Positions 47,199 to 59,339 are shown, counted from the stretch's first letter. The stretch: DNA of 64,000 nucleotides from Fomes fomentarius (GCA_022606135.1 JABYQN010000007.1:1116001-1180000); one strand, 5' to 3'. Program-made: numbers and translations. Notes: a model not told the origin generated them from the letters alone.

Positions 47199-49979
47199 AT
47201 GAATCCTTCCACTTTCCGTTGCTCCGCATATGACATCCCGCTGGCGTTGGACAACAACCTATCAAGCGAGAGGGGTCTAGACCCTAGGGGTGCACCCTCT
47301 CGCAACAAGATCCATGCTCAAGAATCGAGACATTGGACTGTGGCGCCCATGCCTCTCATGGAGTTCATGAATGATTTCCTCCCCATGAGTGAGGTACCCT
47401 CGTGCGAGAGCTTGTCGACTCAAGATGCCTTAAGCTCCGTTCCACTACGAGCCGACACCCCTGCTGAATTGTACCAACCTCTAGTACGTCACCGAGTTCC
47501 TCTCTGCTCGTGTTCCTGACTCAACCGTTATAGCTTGCAGCGCTCGACAAGAAGACCGAAGGAGAGAGTATATGTCCCGGTTTCGTCTTTGATGCCGCAG
47601 CGAGGCGGTCCCCTCATCCGCACCAGCTTGGGTACATGAAACCTCACATCTGTCTATACCGGTCAGAAAACTTAGAAACCGTCCTGAAGTCCGATCCTCT
47701 ATCCCGCAAGGAGCTTGCGTACGCCGAGCTCATAATCGAGGTGACCGGAGATCCTACCCAAGACTTCTTCATCGATCCCGAGACTGCCGAGGATGCCACT
47801 GAAGAAGAACACACCTCTCACGAGCTCACCACATCGTCCAATGATCCCAGATTCCGCGAATTCGTGGACAGAACATTGGGGCAACATATCTCGTATATCA
47901 TGGAGATCCTCGCACGACAGTGCCGTGTCTGTTTCTTCTCTATCGCCCTGTTTGGCTCGCGTGCCCGGCTCTTCCGCTGGGATCGCTCAGGTTGCATCGT
48001 CACCGAATCCTTCGACGTTCGTGCGCAACCCGAGCTACTTTGCGATTTCTTATGGCGCTTCGCCCGAAGCTCCGACGCAGGGCGTGGACACGATCCGACT
48101 GTCCATATGGCTTCCACGAAGGAAGAAGAGTTGTTTCGACAGTCCATCAGGGAGCACGTTCGCATGCAACTGGACGTTGATGGTGATGAGCTCGAGAAAG
48201 CAGTCTCTGAGCACTATGAGCCCAGCCATGTCTTCGTGCTCTATGTTTTGCAGCAAGGTGCCAATGTTGCGAATACGAAGACTGTCCGCCATTATCTCGT
48301 CTCCCGCCCCGTCGTCTCCCCTCTGTTCTTGGCCGGCAAGGGAACTAGGGGATTTTGGGCAGTCGATACCTTGTCGCAGCGTGTTGTGTTCCTCAAGGAC
48401 ACTTGGCGCAACTATGGTAGAAGTGTAGAAGGGGATACACTGGCACGCATGAACGAAGAAGGGATACGAAACATTCCTTCGCTTGTTTGGCATGGGAATG
48501 TACCGGACTTCCTGTCCGATGGCGAACCGGTGCAAAGTGAGTGAATGGTTCGTTTACTCCGCTACGGATATACTCAATCCCATGACTACGGGCAGAGGAT
48601 AATTTCCAGATGACCATGAATGATGAATACTGTCGAGATCAGTGGAGAGCTAACATTCATGGATACAAGCATAGTCTCAGGAAGCATGTTCACTACCGCA
48701 TAGTGCTCGGAGTTGTTGGCTATGGCTTGGAACATCTCAAAGACACCGAAGAGTTGCTCCATGCCACTTACAATGTGTTCCAAGGTTTGTTCCTCTGTAC
48801 TCGAACTACTAAACCTGGGCTTACATGGAGACATTCATCAATTCGATAGCTATGGTGGACGCACGGCAGAAGGATTCCCGTTTACACCAAGACATCAGCA
48901 CAGACAATATAATCTTGGTCCGCGAACCTGGCTGTAGTGGCCCAAGGAAGGGCTATCTGATTGATTGGGACGTGTCTTGTGAAGCTGACCCTTCGGGCAC
49001 CTCATATGAAGCAGGTCGTGTTGTAAGTGTCCACGCTATCAACCAACTTGACTAAAACTTGACTATACCTATTATCACCTCCATATAGGGAACATGGCAG
49101 TTCATGTCTATCGCGACGTTGGGCTCAAGTGGCAGGACCCGCAAACACACCTTCCTGGATGACATGGAATCACTGATATATGTCGTCTTGTATTGTGGCT
49201 TCTTGTGGCTGCCTCACAGACTGTCGCGGGAAAAACTCACGACAATTATGCAACAAGTATTCGATGATCGTCTCATGGACGACAATGATCTACCTTACAC
49301 TGGTGGAATTGGGAAATGGGACATCCGGTGCTACCGGCACTATCCAGATGCCGCTGGATTCGATCCTGCTTTCAAGGAGTGGATCGACTCGATGACGGAG
49401 ATATACTGGCCACTCGCCGACACGTCTAAACGTGGGCCCATAGACTGGACGATTCTTGGTGTACCCATCTCACAGTCATGGACCGCAGAGAACGTGGAGA
49501 GCTTCTGGACAAAGTTCCTGAACACGCATACGCTCCCGCGCAACGACCGAGTCATTCACAACAATCCTCGTTCCACGGGCGACTACTATGCGGGGGTAGC
49601 AGTGATAAGCTGCCCATCTTATGGATGCGGTTCTCCGCGGCTCACCATTCCCAATCCAGAGCCCCAAGCCACGCCCGCGTCCACGTCCCCAGCTCCGGCT
49701 GAGGCAAATACTGCCTCTCCCCTCAATTCCATGCTCACCGTCACGCCCTTGCCCTCTGAGCACCGACAAGGTTCACCTCCCAGGGAAAAGACTATCCCCA
49801 CCAAGCGGAAGGCAACCTCTGAGGACAATGTTGTCAGCAAGCATCCACGGATTACCAGTCCTAGCCCGGGAAAACGGTCTCGGACCGCTTTGCCAAATGA
49901 GATAGGCGAGCTGAATTCCTGCTTCGCACTTGAATCAACCCGTATGCCTCTTTATGTCGCTCCACTGCTATTTCGCTGA
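47199..49979 (+). CDS. FunK1 protein kinase, copy 6 (nuclease-like residues lost, HQD)
   Basis: ATG at 47199 (MNPSTFRCSAYDIPLALDNN). HWTVAPMPLMEFMNDFLPM, then an intron from 47485 to about 47538, then ALDKKTEGESICPGFVFDAA. Nuclease-like positions: MKPHICLY (His 47645), LIIEVTGDPTQDFF (Glu 47738, Thr 47744), GQHISYIMEILARQCRVCFF, ARLFRWDRSGCIVT. Kinase: GTRGFWAVD, VVFLKDTWR, HYRIVLGVVGYGL, LHQDISTDNI, YLIDWDVSC, LDDMESLIYVVLYC. The tail carries PTKRKATSEDNVV as a possible nuclear signal. Other introns lie at about 48538-48609, 48785-48846 and 49024-49088. It is the lineage that supplied the 5' half of pseudogene copy 2. Confidence 0.85.
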
Positions 49980-50139
49980 ACACGCTTATCACCCTCCCAA
50001 TACATCTCATCTATCCGCCCGCTAATGCTGTATCCTCATGCCGAGATCGACCCGTGCTTTCAATGATGTACTCTCCTCGATCTTCATGGTGATGGCTATG
50101 TCTCCGATAGTGTATCGTTAACGTATGTCGGACCGGAAG

Positions 50140-50810
50140 AGAGAGCCCCTTCCGTCGAGAGGCGGGACTTCCGCATCGACAATATTGTAGCTCAATCTCG
50201 AGTGAGATCGTGCCGAGGTGCGGCAGCCAGTTCAACTTCTTGTCCGGCTTGGATATATGGAACTCCTTCGCATACGCATCTTGGTCCTGGAGGGGCACGC
50301 TCAGTGGGATCGCGACAGAGCTGAAGGTACTGCGAAACACACTCTTTGAACTGTCCAGGCATGTTGAAGCTGCTCGTCTGCAGCGGGGGCCAGAAGTGTC
50401 GCGAGACAATCGTCGGGTGCAGAGGCTTCGGCTTCTGCGCCTGCACGTGCTGGTCAATACACCTCGAGTCCGTCATGTCGCGCAGCATGACCTCGCACAC
50501 TTGCAGCGCAGTCTCATTGGATCTTCAGAATCATTCCGACGCTGCAGCCCGCCTATCAACTTCTGGTCCATACGCCACGAAGGTACCTTCACCACGCACG
50601 TCAGACACGGCGAGCAGTCGCTGCTATGCGAACAGGACTTGTAGCTCCTTGACGAAAGAAGACCTTCGAGTGACGAGTCGTAGATGCTAATTGGCGTGCT
50701 GATGATATCGGTTGCCTTGTTGATTCGGAAGTCTGAAGAAAACACGTCAGCAGTAAGCTGCAGCTCCGGCCCCCCTTGAATCCGCGAAGTCGTCTTCAAT
50801 ATCAGCACCA
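50140..50810 (-). pseudogene. APC2 (anaphase-promoting complex cullin subunit) relic
   Basis: One minus-strand frame reads QRLLAVSDVRGEGTFVAYGP, then NETALQVCEVMLRDMTDSRC, IDQHVQAQKPKPLHPTIVSR, HFWPPLQTSSFNMPGQF. A second frame continues with AYAKEFHISKPDKKLNWLPH, LGTISLEIEL, and a third with VDAEVPPL. This is the order of blocks in the cullin-homology region of APC2. Stops interrupt the first frame before QRLLAV and between the first two blocks. Frameshifts occur near 50290 and 50170. There is no N-terminal half and no convincing winged-helix end. It is presumably a fragment of a gene located elsewhere in the genome. Confidence 0.8.
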
Positions 50811-51900
50811 CCAAAATGTAGCAGATGCTTCTTGTTTGTGTATTGATGATTGATGAGTAAGATTTAGTTTTGGATGAGCGATCATAATAGATACGCGGAC
50901 ACTTCCTGTAGAGTTCTGACCGCGTCGTTTCGTTGATCTACGGGGAGCAGGCCTACCTATTATGAGTTATCGGTATTCGTGTTCTAGCTCTTTGGGTTAA
51001 GGGTAAACCGCGCACCAGTGAGGGATTAGTCTATGGCTGCAGCCCCATACTCACCTGGTATAGATGATCATGCTCTGTATTGCACCACTAGCCGGAAGCC
51101 AAATGTCCTCGCTATAGCATCAGTTGCATTTTCTCTGTCACGAGGAATGCCGCTCGCAGACCGAGTCCTGCCGCGTCGTACATGGGGCATCTCATATACT
51201 TCTTAAAACCGCGCTCAATAAGCTATTGCTGCTATCTCACGTTCTCTGTGTCGCCACCAGATCGTTGACCAAGGTGAGTTCCTCGTGTGCGGAGACGGAA
51301 CTACAGAGTGACTCACTCAAGAAAATCGCGTCGACTCGGAACGATGCACGAGTCGTTCGGAACATCCTGTATGTCTGCCGTTAGCACTCCAATCGCCGGA
51401 ATCCCTAGCACTCCTCTGTTGAGACGGTTCGACAAGTCATTCAGCGATGTCGGTAGTCACTTAAGTCATGTGAGTGAATATTTTTGACCCTACTAATACT
51501 ATAGTGCGCCAAAAGTCCGAATGTGACGGTAATGTCGACATTCCGCCATCTGTGCCAGGTCCGACTTTCCGCGGCGCCTATCTTCGTCGCGTCCTGGCAT
51601 CACGCCTTCGCCACTCACCATCACATCCCCCCGCCGTCTCTCGAACTTGTGTCCTCCAACGTGAGTTGGCTACACCATACGTACTCGAAAATTGCTTCTA
51701 GTGAGTGTTTCTCCTAAGGGCCATCACCTGAGCTCATTTCTTATCACTCGGCGCGCCTCACCCTTGCCACAGAACATGGTAACATCGTACGCTCTCGGCA
51801 CCGGCTATCAGTATCATCCTAGCTGATGTCAAGGATCTCTGAGTCTTATCACAGATCGTAAGTACGTTGATAGTATTGCGACGTGGGTACTGAATATTAA
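50811..51900. other. Spacer, no gene recognised
   Basis: Short frames only on both strands; probably decayed sequence between FunK1 copies. Confidence 0.35.
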
Positions 51901-52680
51901 TATTCTGAATGCTAGTACTACATACATGCAAATGCTAACACGTTGATTGTAGCATACATCTTGTCGCCAATGCATTAGCTAGTGTGGGTGACTGCGCAAT
52001 CATCGTCAATGGGCGCTCACTGAACGTTGCCACCCACTTGCCTTTGCTCCTTAGAAACGACTCAGACCAGACACACGTCGCCGCTTGTTGCCCTCATGAT
52101 AAGACTATCATTTCAGCATGGTCAGCAACGGAGACTATGTTGCCCTGTACTCGTGGAGCCCATCATCGTGGACAACCTTGTCAGCTTCTCGAGACAACGA
52201 CCCCCATGTTCCGTTTGCGGAAATAATTCAATCTGGTTTGCCTGATCGCATTATTGGTAGCGTCACTGTTGATAATCATCTCGTGATGACGAATTATAAC
52301 CTGTATGTTCAGATCAGTGACATGATGGACTTGATCACATACAGTTGTTCCAAGTTAACCCTCGCCGGGTGCGCTGTACACTCATGAACAATTCACACCC
52401 CTGGCTGATTCGGCACAGGCGGTGACTGGAGCATCGTCCGGCTTCGCGCTGCGAGACACTGAAAAGAACCAACATGACGTAACAGTGCATTCCTGCGCTA
52501 CGCTGGCCTGTCAGGTGCTTGCAAGCAGAAACGAGTACTTATGCGGACGAAGAGTATTTCTGTCTCGCCCTTCTACTACGGTATGTGTACGCACTCTCTT
52601 CAATTGGGTTCAAGTGGGCTGCGACACCCTCATCATTCAGGATGTTGTGAGCGTTCGATCTTGACCACATTGGCACCGTT
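51900..52680 (+). other. Possible decayed gene fragment, unrecognised
   Basis: Two overlapping plus-strand frames look protein-like: VSNGDYVALYSWSPSSWTTL and VDNHLVMTNYNLYVQI near 52115-52320, possibly preceded by an exon at 51960-52110. The style (a strand that ends in DYVALYSW) resembles propeller repeats of some F-box proteins, but I cannot assign a family. The frame ends in stops near 52385. Confidence 0.25.
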
Positions 52681-53321
52681 TCTGTAATGCAGCTATTGCT
52701 GGATGCACCAGTCTTCCAGGGCTGTGCGCAGACAAGGGGACGTTGTGCCATATTGGACTTGATGCATTCTCACGGCTGACACATTGGTGATGTTGACTCG
52801 ATTGATTGAGTATTCTGTTCTCATCTACTGGAGTTGAGAACGAGCACGAAGACGACAGTCAGGAGCAGAGGGGCAAAGTGTCGTACTACGTGGATCATGA
52901 AGATGAACAATGTCAGACTTGACAGAGGGTTTTGTATCATAGCAATCAGCCTCTAGGTCGAACGTGCATTATATCATCAAGGTATACTTCTATAGACATG
53001 ACACCATCCATTGTTTGTGCATGTATCACTGTGTGGGTACTATCAGGTCGCTTGACACCGCCAACGCTTCTCTCCGAGGCGTACCGGAAGGTACTCTCTC
53101 ATGAGTGTAGGTGTTGTGCTAGGAGACTCCTTCCCTCACAACACTCACACCACCCCCTCACTCACTCCTTCCACTCTCTCATCCTACCCATCGGAATCGA
53201 CGTCTGGGGCATCGCGCTCGCCCGAGGATCCTGAGTGACCTTGAACCCTACATTATACTGGCACTTGGTCATGTGCGTTTCTCCTCCCTCTTCGTGATGG
53301 ACCCATTAATCAAGAGACACC
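52681..53321. promoter_or_regulatory. Upstream region of FunK1 copy 7
   Basis: Includes GTGTGGGTACTATCAG at 53031-53046, shared with the upstream region of FunK1 copy 1, and a pyrimidine-rich run around 53115-53200. A first short coding exon of copy 7 may lie here (an ATG at 53297 opens a nine-codon frame), but I could not splice it convincingly. Confidence 0.4.
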
Positions 53322-56300
53322 TTGTTTAGGGCTTCCGACACCCCCTCTCGTACTGGAACCTGGGATTCTACCGTGACTGGTGTGGAGAACAGTACTCATA
53401 CACTGGGATTCAGCGGCAAGAGCGCCGCAGAAATCCACAAGCGGCTTGGCAAGGAAGCACAGCATACCACTATCGGACCGATGCCAGTTGAGACGTTCCT
53501 CGACGTTTTCATGAAGCGGAAGACAATCAAGAAGCATCGTCCGATGCCCACGGTTAAGAAGGATCTGTTCAAGAAGCTTGCGGGTGCTGGACTAGAGAAG
53601 GACATGTACGACCCATTGGTATGAAAGCTCAGTAGCGAACGCCTATCATGCTTGACATACGTTATGAAAAGGTGGATGCCCTCAACGGTGGATCGGAAGA
53701 GAGTTCGCCGTACTGTACGGGGTTTGCCTTCCGTATTACTGCCTATAACCCCGATACACGACATGGCACGAAGGCCAGCTTTAAACCAGACATCTGTTGC
53801 TATTCTGTCGAGAACCTCGAAGCTGTCAGGATCAAGAAACCCTCGTCCAAGACACCCAGCAGATACACGTCTCAGACATCCATGCGCCTTGCTGCACTCT
53901 TCTTCGAGCTGAAGCGGACCGCCGCGATGGATTTCTTTAGGGATCCAGGTCCTAGCCAGGACCGCTCGCGGTGGCAGTTTGTGCTCCACAGAGACGCTCG
54001 GAAGGTTTATGAGGGGGAGAAGATGGATCCAGCAGAGGCGTTTGGGCAGCATGTCGGGTATGCAACGGAGATATGTGCTCGACAACACCGTCAATGCTGC
54101 TACTCTATTTCCCTTTCGGGCACTGTGGCACGCCTCATACGTTGGGATCGTGCCGGTGCTATCGTAACAACCCCGTTCGACCTTCTGCGTTCTCCTTCGA
54201 CCCTCTGCGAGTTCTTCTGGTGCTTTGGTCTCATTGGGGATGCAGATCGAGGCTATGACGCCACGATCAAAGTGGTCACCGATGACGAGCAGACATTATT
54301 CGCTAAAGCGATCCGTAGTCACATCGCACATCAACTCGCACACACCACCGAAGCAGAACGTGAGGCAGCATTCAACGCCCATCACGAGCCCGGGGCCGTT
54401 TCTGCTGTGGAATTGCCCGACCCGGCGCGACGCCCCTTGGGGATACTCCGATTGCTCATCTCTCGGCCTATGTGCTTTCCCAAATCACCGGCAGGGAGGG
54501 GTACGCGAGGCTACTGGGCGGTTGACACACAGTCGCACAATGTCTACTTCCTGAAGGACACATGGAGATACGGTCGACAAATGTCAGGCTATGAAAACGA
54601 AGGGGCACTCATCAAGAAGCTGCTGTCGCAAATGGTGCCAAATGTGCCACGGGTTGTCTGTCATGCAGATGTTCTCGACACCAAGACAGTATTTGAGAAG
54701 TGTGAAGATGGGACGTACCGGTTGTTAGTCCACGAGACAAGTGAGTAGAGTTACTGTATCATGCCACTGAGTATGAAGGTGCTTGCTAACATTGTACTGA
54801 TTGTCAGGTAGGGTGCAGCGTACAAAGACTCAGGAGTACCTGCGTCCGCACCTAGCCCCGTGGGTGTGTGGTACGAGAATACCAACGGGCCCGGGCAAGG
54901 TTCTTGTGCGAATCACCGAACATGTACACTACCGTCTCGTGTTGGGGGAAGCAGGATGTCCTCTCATCCATACGTTCACGGGAACAAGAGAACTGTTGAA
55001 AGTGACTTATGATGCATTCAAAGGTGAGCGTTCAAGGTTGTTTTCCCATGTGAGATTACGCTCACTAGTCTACTAAGCATTGTGGGCAGCGAACAAAACA
55101 GATGACAAAGTTGTTCATCGAGACATCAGCCCGTTGAACATCATTGCATACCGGAGCAGCGCACAGACTTCCCCTGGTTCCGGACAGACCGTCCAACCAG
55201 ATGTCGAGCGTAAGGGATTTCTAATTGATTGGGACCTTGCTTGCCCTGCAGAGAAGGCAGCAGATGACTGCAATCCTCCTTACTCGGTCAGTTAAACTTG
55301 CATGACTCGTATATGTGTACCATTCATAACCACTCTGCTGGTCCGGAAGGCTGCATGGGCATTCACCAGTGCGGAAATTGCTAAGGGTCACACACCGAAA
55401 CCATATGGGGTGAAGTACGACATGGAGTCATTGCTCTATGTTGTGCTTTACGATGCCATACTCTACCTCCGTCACAACCAGGATGCATATATAGTGAGAC
55501 GGACTATCTCTCACATGTTTGACTTCCAAGGTAGCGAGTCCGGAGAACCCATGGGTGGAGTTGGGAAGGAGCACAACATGACCGAAAGGAGATACACACG
55601 AGACTACCGCTGGAACAGCGTGCTGGACAATTGGCTCAACACTATGATGAACTACATGTTCCCTCTCCGAGAATTCGGAGGACAGATGGACGGTATCGAG
55701 CGGTGGACTCCCGAGAATGTTAACGCCTTCTGGTCGAAGCTGCTCGAGGGACCCGTAGTGGATGGGGACAGAACGTCCCTGTTTCCGGACCTCAGGGAAG
55801 ATGCCTCCCAATACCTCAGTGGGCCTCCCTTTGAGGCAACCTTCACTGCACCGCCGCCGACTGTCTTGACCAAGCGGACGTACGATAAGATGGCCGATGT
55901 CATCAAAGGACTCAACCTCGCAACTGCCACCCAGCCGTCCGCCCATAGAGCAGCTTCCGACGACCCTCCGCCAGCAAAGAAAGGCCGGACAGGGGGCGTT
56001 CGATCTTCAGCTCCCAATGCTGCCACTGCACGCCTCATCGCGGGCCCGTCCACGTCGTCCATTACGCGTTCCCCGGAACCTTTGCCCCCTGCAGTTACAC
56101 TCTCGAGCGCCAGCAGATATCCCTCCCACGCCTCACAGAGCTCTGGCGAAGCTGACCGAGAACACTATTCGACATTTTGTGCGTCCTTCTATCGTCTTCT
56201 GGAGAGCTGCAATGACCCACTGACTCGTCTACAGTACACTTGCTCAAATTCAAGAAGGATGACACTCGGTAGTGAACGCCGACTCGTGACGTTCACATCA

Positions 56301-56372
56301 CCGTCAGGTCAACATACAGAATTAGATCCAGTCCGTTCAACTATATTCATTACTACACGCTTCTGTACTTGA
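53322..56372 (+). CDS. FunK1 protein kinase, copy 7 (nuclease-like residues kept, HRD)
   Basis: The 5' exon is uncertain; coding similarity begins about 53322. N-terminal segment HTTIGPMPVETFLDVFMKRK. Nuclease-like region: FKPDICCY (Asp 53789), LFFELKRTAAMDFF (Glu 53906, Lys 53912), GQHVGYATEICARQHR, ARLIRWDRAGAIVT. Kinase: GTRGYWAVD, VYFLKDTWR, HYRLVLGEAG, catalytic loop VHRDISPLNI, GFLIDWDLACP, YDMESLLYVVLYDAILYLR. The tail contains PPPAKKGRTGGVRSS. Introns at about 53620-53671, 54742-54808, 55023-55079 and 55289-55351. It belongs with copy 1 (HRDxSPxN type). All motifs expected for an active kinase are present. The ATP-site Lys is in the FLKD block and the metal Asp in LIDWD. Confidence 0.83.
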
Positions 56373-56681
56373 CTTGAGTGTCGTCCTACCAGCCTCGTAG
56401 CACGAGTGTGTTCAGTCTTTGTGCGAGTACACACAGTACTACTTACGACGTAACAATAACAGATTGGACGTTCAGTTGAATTGTTCGGGAACGATCAGGC
56501 CTGAACGGCTGATTGATAGATTCCCACGGACCCACAAAGGACTGAGCAGCGCTGAGAACCTTGCTGAGAACTGTCAGCGCTCGGCGCTCCTTTGTCCCCA
56601 CGATCATGGCTGGCGGCCACGACAGGCTCAAGTTCAACTGCAACCATCTCCCCCGTTCAGTTCAGTCTTATCCGCGTCATC
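56373..56681. promoter_or_regulatory. Upstream region of FunK1 copy 8
   Basis: About 300 bp between two tandem FunK1 genes. No other feature. An open frame continues upstream of the chosen ATG to 56592 but contains no earlier ATG with family similarity. Confidence 0.4.
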
Positions 56682-59339
56682 ATGTCTGGGATGTCCACCC
56701 CTCTGCCTCATCTCCCCCCTCCAGTCTACAACGTGCCAATGGCTCTTGACCAATCCTTGACGCACTCCAGAGGTTGCGAGCCGGAACGGGCCAGGGTAAA
56801 AAACAAGAGGATGGTGGAAGAGGCGAAGAAATACATGGTAGGGCCCATGCCGCCCCAGGAGTTCATCGACTGCTTCCTAGATCTTCCCCAGTCGAGCTCC
56901 ACTAAATCCAGTAAACGAGTTTTCCAAGCAGTCCCATCGCGCGCTGCCACGCCAGCTGAAATCTATGAGCCTCTGGTACGAATTTCAATGTCTTGTAACT
57001 CAATTCGACTGACTCAGAGCATACACGTCCAGGCCATGGCACTTAATGGAACCACGAAAAGGAGATCCCGCTGTCCTGGTTTCGTTTTCGCACCGTCCAC
57101 GTCCTATTCCACCCGCAAACTCGGGTACATAAAGCCGGACGTTTGCTGCTATGCCAGGTCCCATCTGCAAACCGTCGAAGCAGCTGCCTCCACGGATCGT
57201 ACGGAGTTTGGCTACGCCGAGTTATTCATCGAGGTGAAGCCCGACCCGAGTCAAGATTTCTTCATCGACACTAGCGAAACGGACGACGACGACTTCTTGG
57301 CAATGTCTCAGGACGAGGCCTTCGTGGAGCGCAGGTGGAGAGCATTTGGTCAGCACATCATGTATGCCACAGAGATGCTTGCACGTCAGCATCGTATCTT
57401 TCTCTTCTCGATCTCCATGTCAGGCTCTCGTGCACGATTCCTGCGCTGGGATCGTGCAGGCTGTGTCGTATCAGCCGCGTTTGACGTACGCAAAGATCCA
57501 CAACTCTTATGCGATTTCTTCTGGCGTTTCTCGCAGACGAACAATGTGGGGCGTGGCCACGACCCAACGGTGTCAATGGTTGCTGCGGAAGAGGAGATAC
57601 TCTTCCGCGACACTATCAGGGGGCATGTTCGTTCTCAAACAGGGCTCGAGGGTGCAGAACTCGACAGGGCCCTCTCTGAGCATTATCAGCCTGCGCACGT
57701 CACAGCAGTGCTTGTGTCACCACATGGCCAGATTGCCAGTTCCGAGAACATGCGTCGATTCCTAGTCTCTCGGCCCGTCGTGTCGCCGCTCCATCTGACT
57801 GGACGTGCCACGCGTGGACATTGGGCCGTGGATCAGTTGACTCGTAAAGTCGTCTTCCTGAAAGATACCTGGCGTAGCTCCCCTCAGCCCGAAGGTGTGA
57901 TCATCCAAGAATTACATGAGAGGGGAGTGCGGAATATACCTTCTCTTGTCTGCCATGGAGACGTACCTGGAGGTAGTATGTCGGCAGGTGAATTTTGTCT
58001 CATACTGGTGTTCCGTATCACACGTCACTTCTTGTTGACCTTGCTATCTAGGGAATGACTTGCAGTTCTCCGCAACCGATCAGTTTTGCGGGAAGGCGTG
58101 GGTTCGCAAGATTAGAGGAAGACAAGTCTTAGTTCACAAGCAACGGCACTATCGCATTGTATTGGGTACCGTTGGCTACGACTTGCGGCACGTCGAGAGT
58201 ACCCAAGAACTCCTGAAGGCTACTTATGACGTATTTCAAGGTACGCGTTAAAGAGATGCTCGTTTCGTTGTTTCTCATGCCCAGCCTAGCAATGAAGGAT
58301 GCACGCACACTGGCAAATCGTCTACACAGGGACATCAGTGTTGGCAATATCGTCTTAGTGCGAGATCATCCTGGTTCAGTGAGGAAGGGCTACCTGATCG
58401 ACTGGGAAGTATCCTCCGAAGTCGACGACTCCGGTACATCTCTAGACGCTGGTCGGATGGTATGTTGCATAACCTCACACTACTTGCAATGTGACTAACA
58501 GGTTTGTCTCACAGGGAACGTGGCTTTTCATGTCGAGACGCGTACTTTCTGTGGACGGATTGACAGGAAACCACACTCTGCAGGATGACATGGAGTCACT
58601 GCTCTATGTCGTTCTCTATTGTGGCTTCCTCTGGTTGCCACACAATCTATCCAAGGAGGAACTCGCACATATGATCAAAGTTCTCTTCGAGAGCTTCTAC
58701 TGGGACGAGGGCAACATTCAAGGGGGAAGCGGGAAACTCTCCAATGCTATCCGGCGACAGTATACCGGAGATGTTGAGTTCAATGAGCCCTTGAAGGAGT
58801 GGTTGAACACAGTCATGGACTACAACTTCCCTACCAGGGCAAGCAATTACTGTGGCCCCTCAAGATGGTCCAGCCCGGACGACCTCGAGGAATTCTGGTC
58901 GAAGTTCCTACAGACGCACGATCTGCCGTGTAACGACCGGATTGTACACGATCATTCACATGCAACGGACAACTATGAGTCTCCCGAAGGCTCTGCAGGC
59001 TCGGCCTCGACCGAGGCTATCTCCCTGGGCAAGCGTGGATCGGAGGAGGACCACTACGACGAGGTACCTGTCGTTGAGAAGTCCATCAGCCACCCGTCTC
59101 ATGATTCCACCTCTACAGATCGTCCGACGCAGCCGAAGATTACGGGAACAACCCAAGATGGCGCCGCCTCCTGTGCAGCGCCCTCCTCCCGCCCCGCGCC
59201 CTCCGAAGCAGCCCGCTCGGAAGAATCCCTCGACCAGGAGTCAAGCCACCCGTCGTCGAGCACGCCGCTGATCCCTTCACCCCGTTCCCGCAGCCTCATT
59301 TCCCGTCTAGCTATGGTCTTCCTTTCTTGTATTCGCTAA
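56682..59339 (+). CDS. FunK1 protein kinase, copy 8 (nuclease-like residues kept, HRD)
   Basis: ATG at 56682 (MSGMSTPLPHLPPPVYNVPM). N-terminal segment KYMVGPMPPQEFIDCFLD. A 57-bp intron (56976-57032) is in frame and has no stop. Nuclease-like region: IKPDVCCY (Asp at 57138, residue 134), LFIEVKPDPSQDFF (Glu 165, Lys 167), GQHIMYATEMLARQHR (Gln 205), ARFLRWDRAGCVVS. Kinase: RATRGHWAVD, VVFLKDTWR (Lys 375), HYRIVLGTVGYDL, LHRDISVGNI, YLIDWEVSS, QDDMESLLYVVLYC. The tail is Ser/Pro-rich (SSTPLIPSPRSRS), ending at 59339. Later introns lie at about 57976-58052, 58241-58290 and 58460-58514. It is the likely parent of the 3' half of pseudogene copy 2 and close to truncated copy 5. Confidence 0.87.

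Noticed and set aside
37683..49979. HQD in copies 3, 4 and 6 taken as proof of dead kinases
   Set aside because: The loop Arg is not strictly required in all kinases; Asp, the loop Asn, the ATP-site Lys and LIDWD are intact, so activity remains possible.
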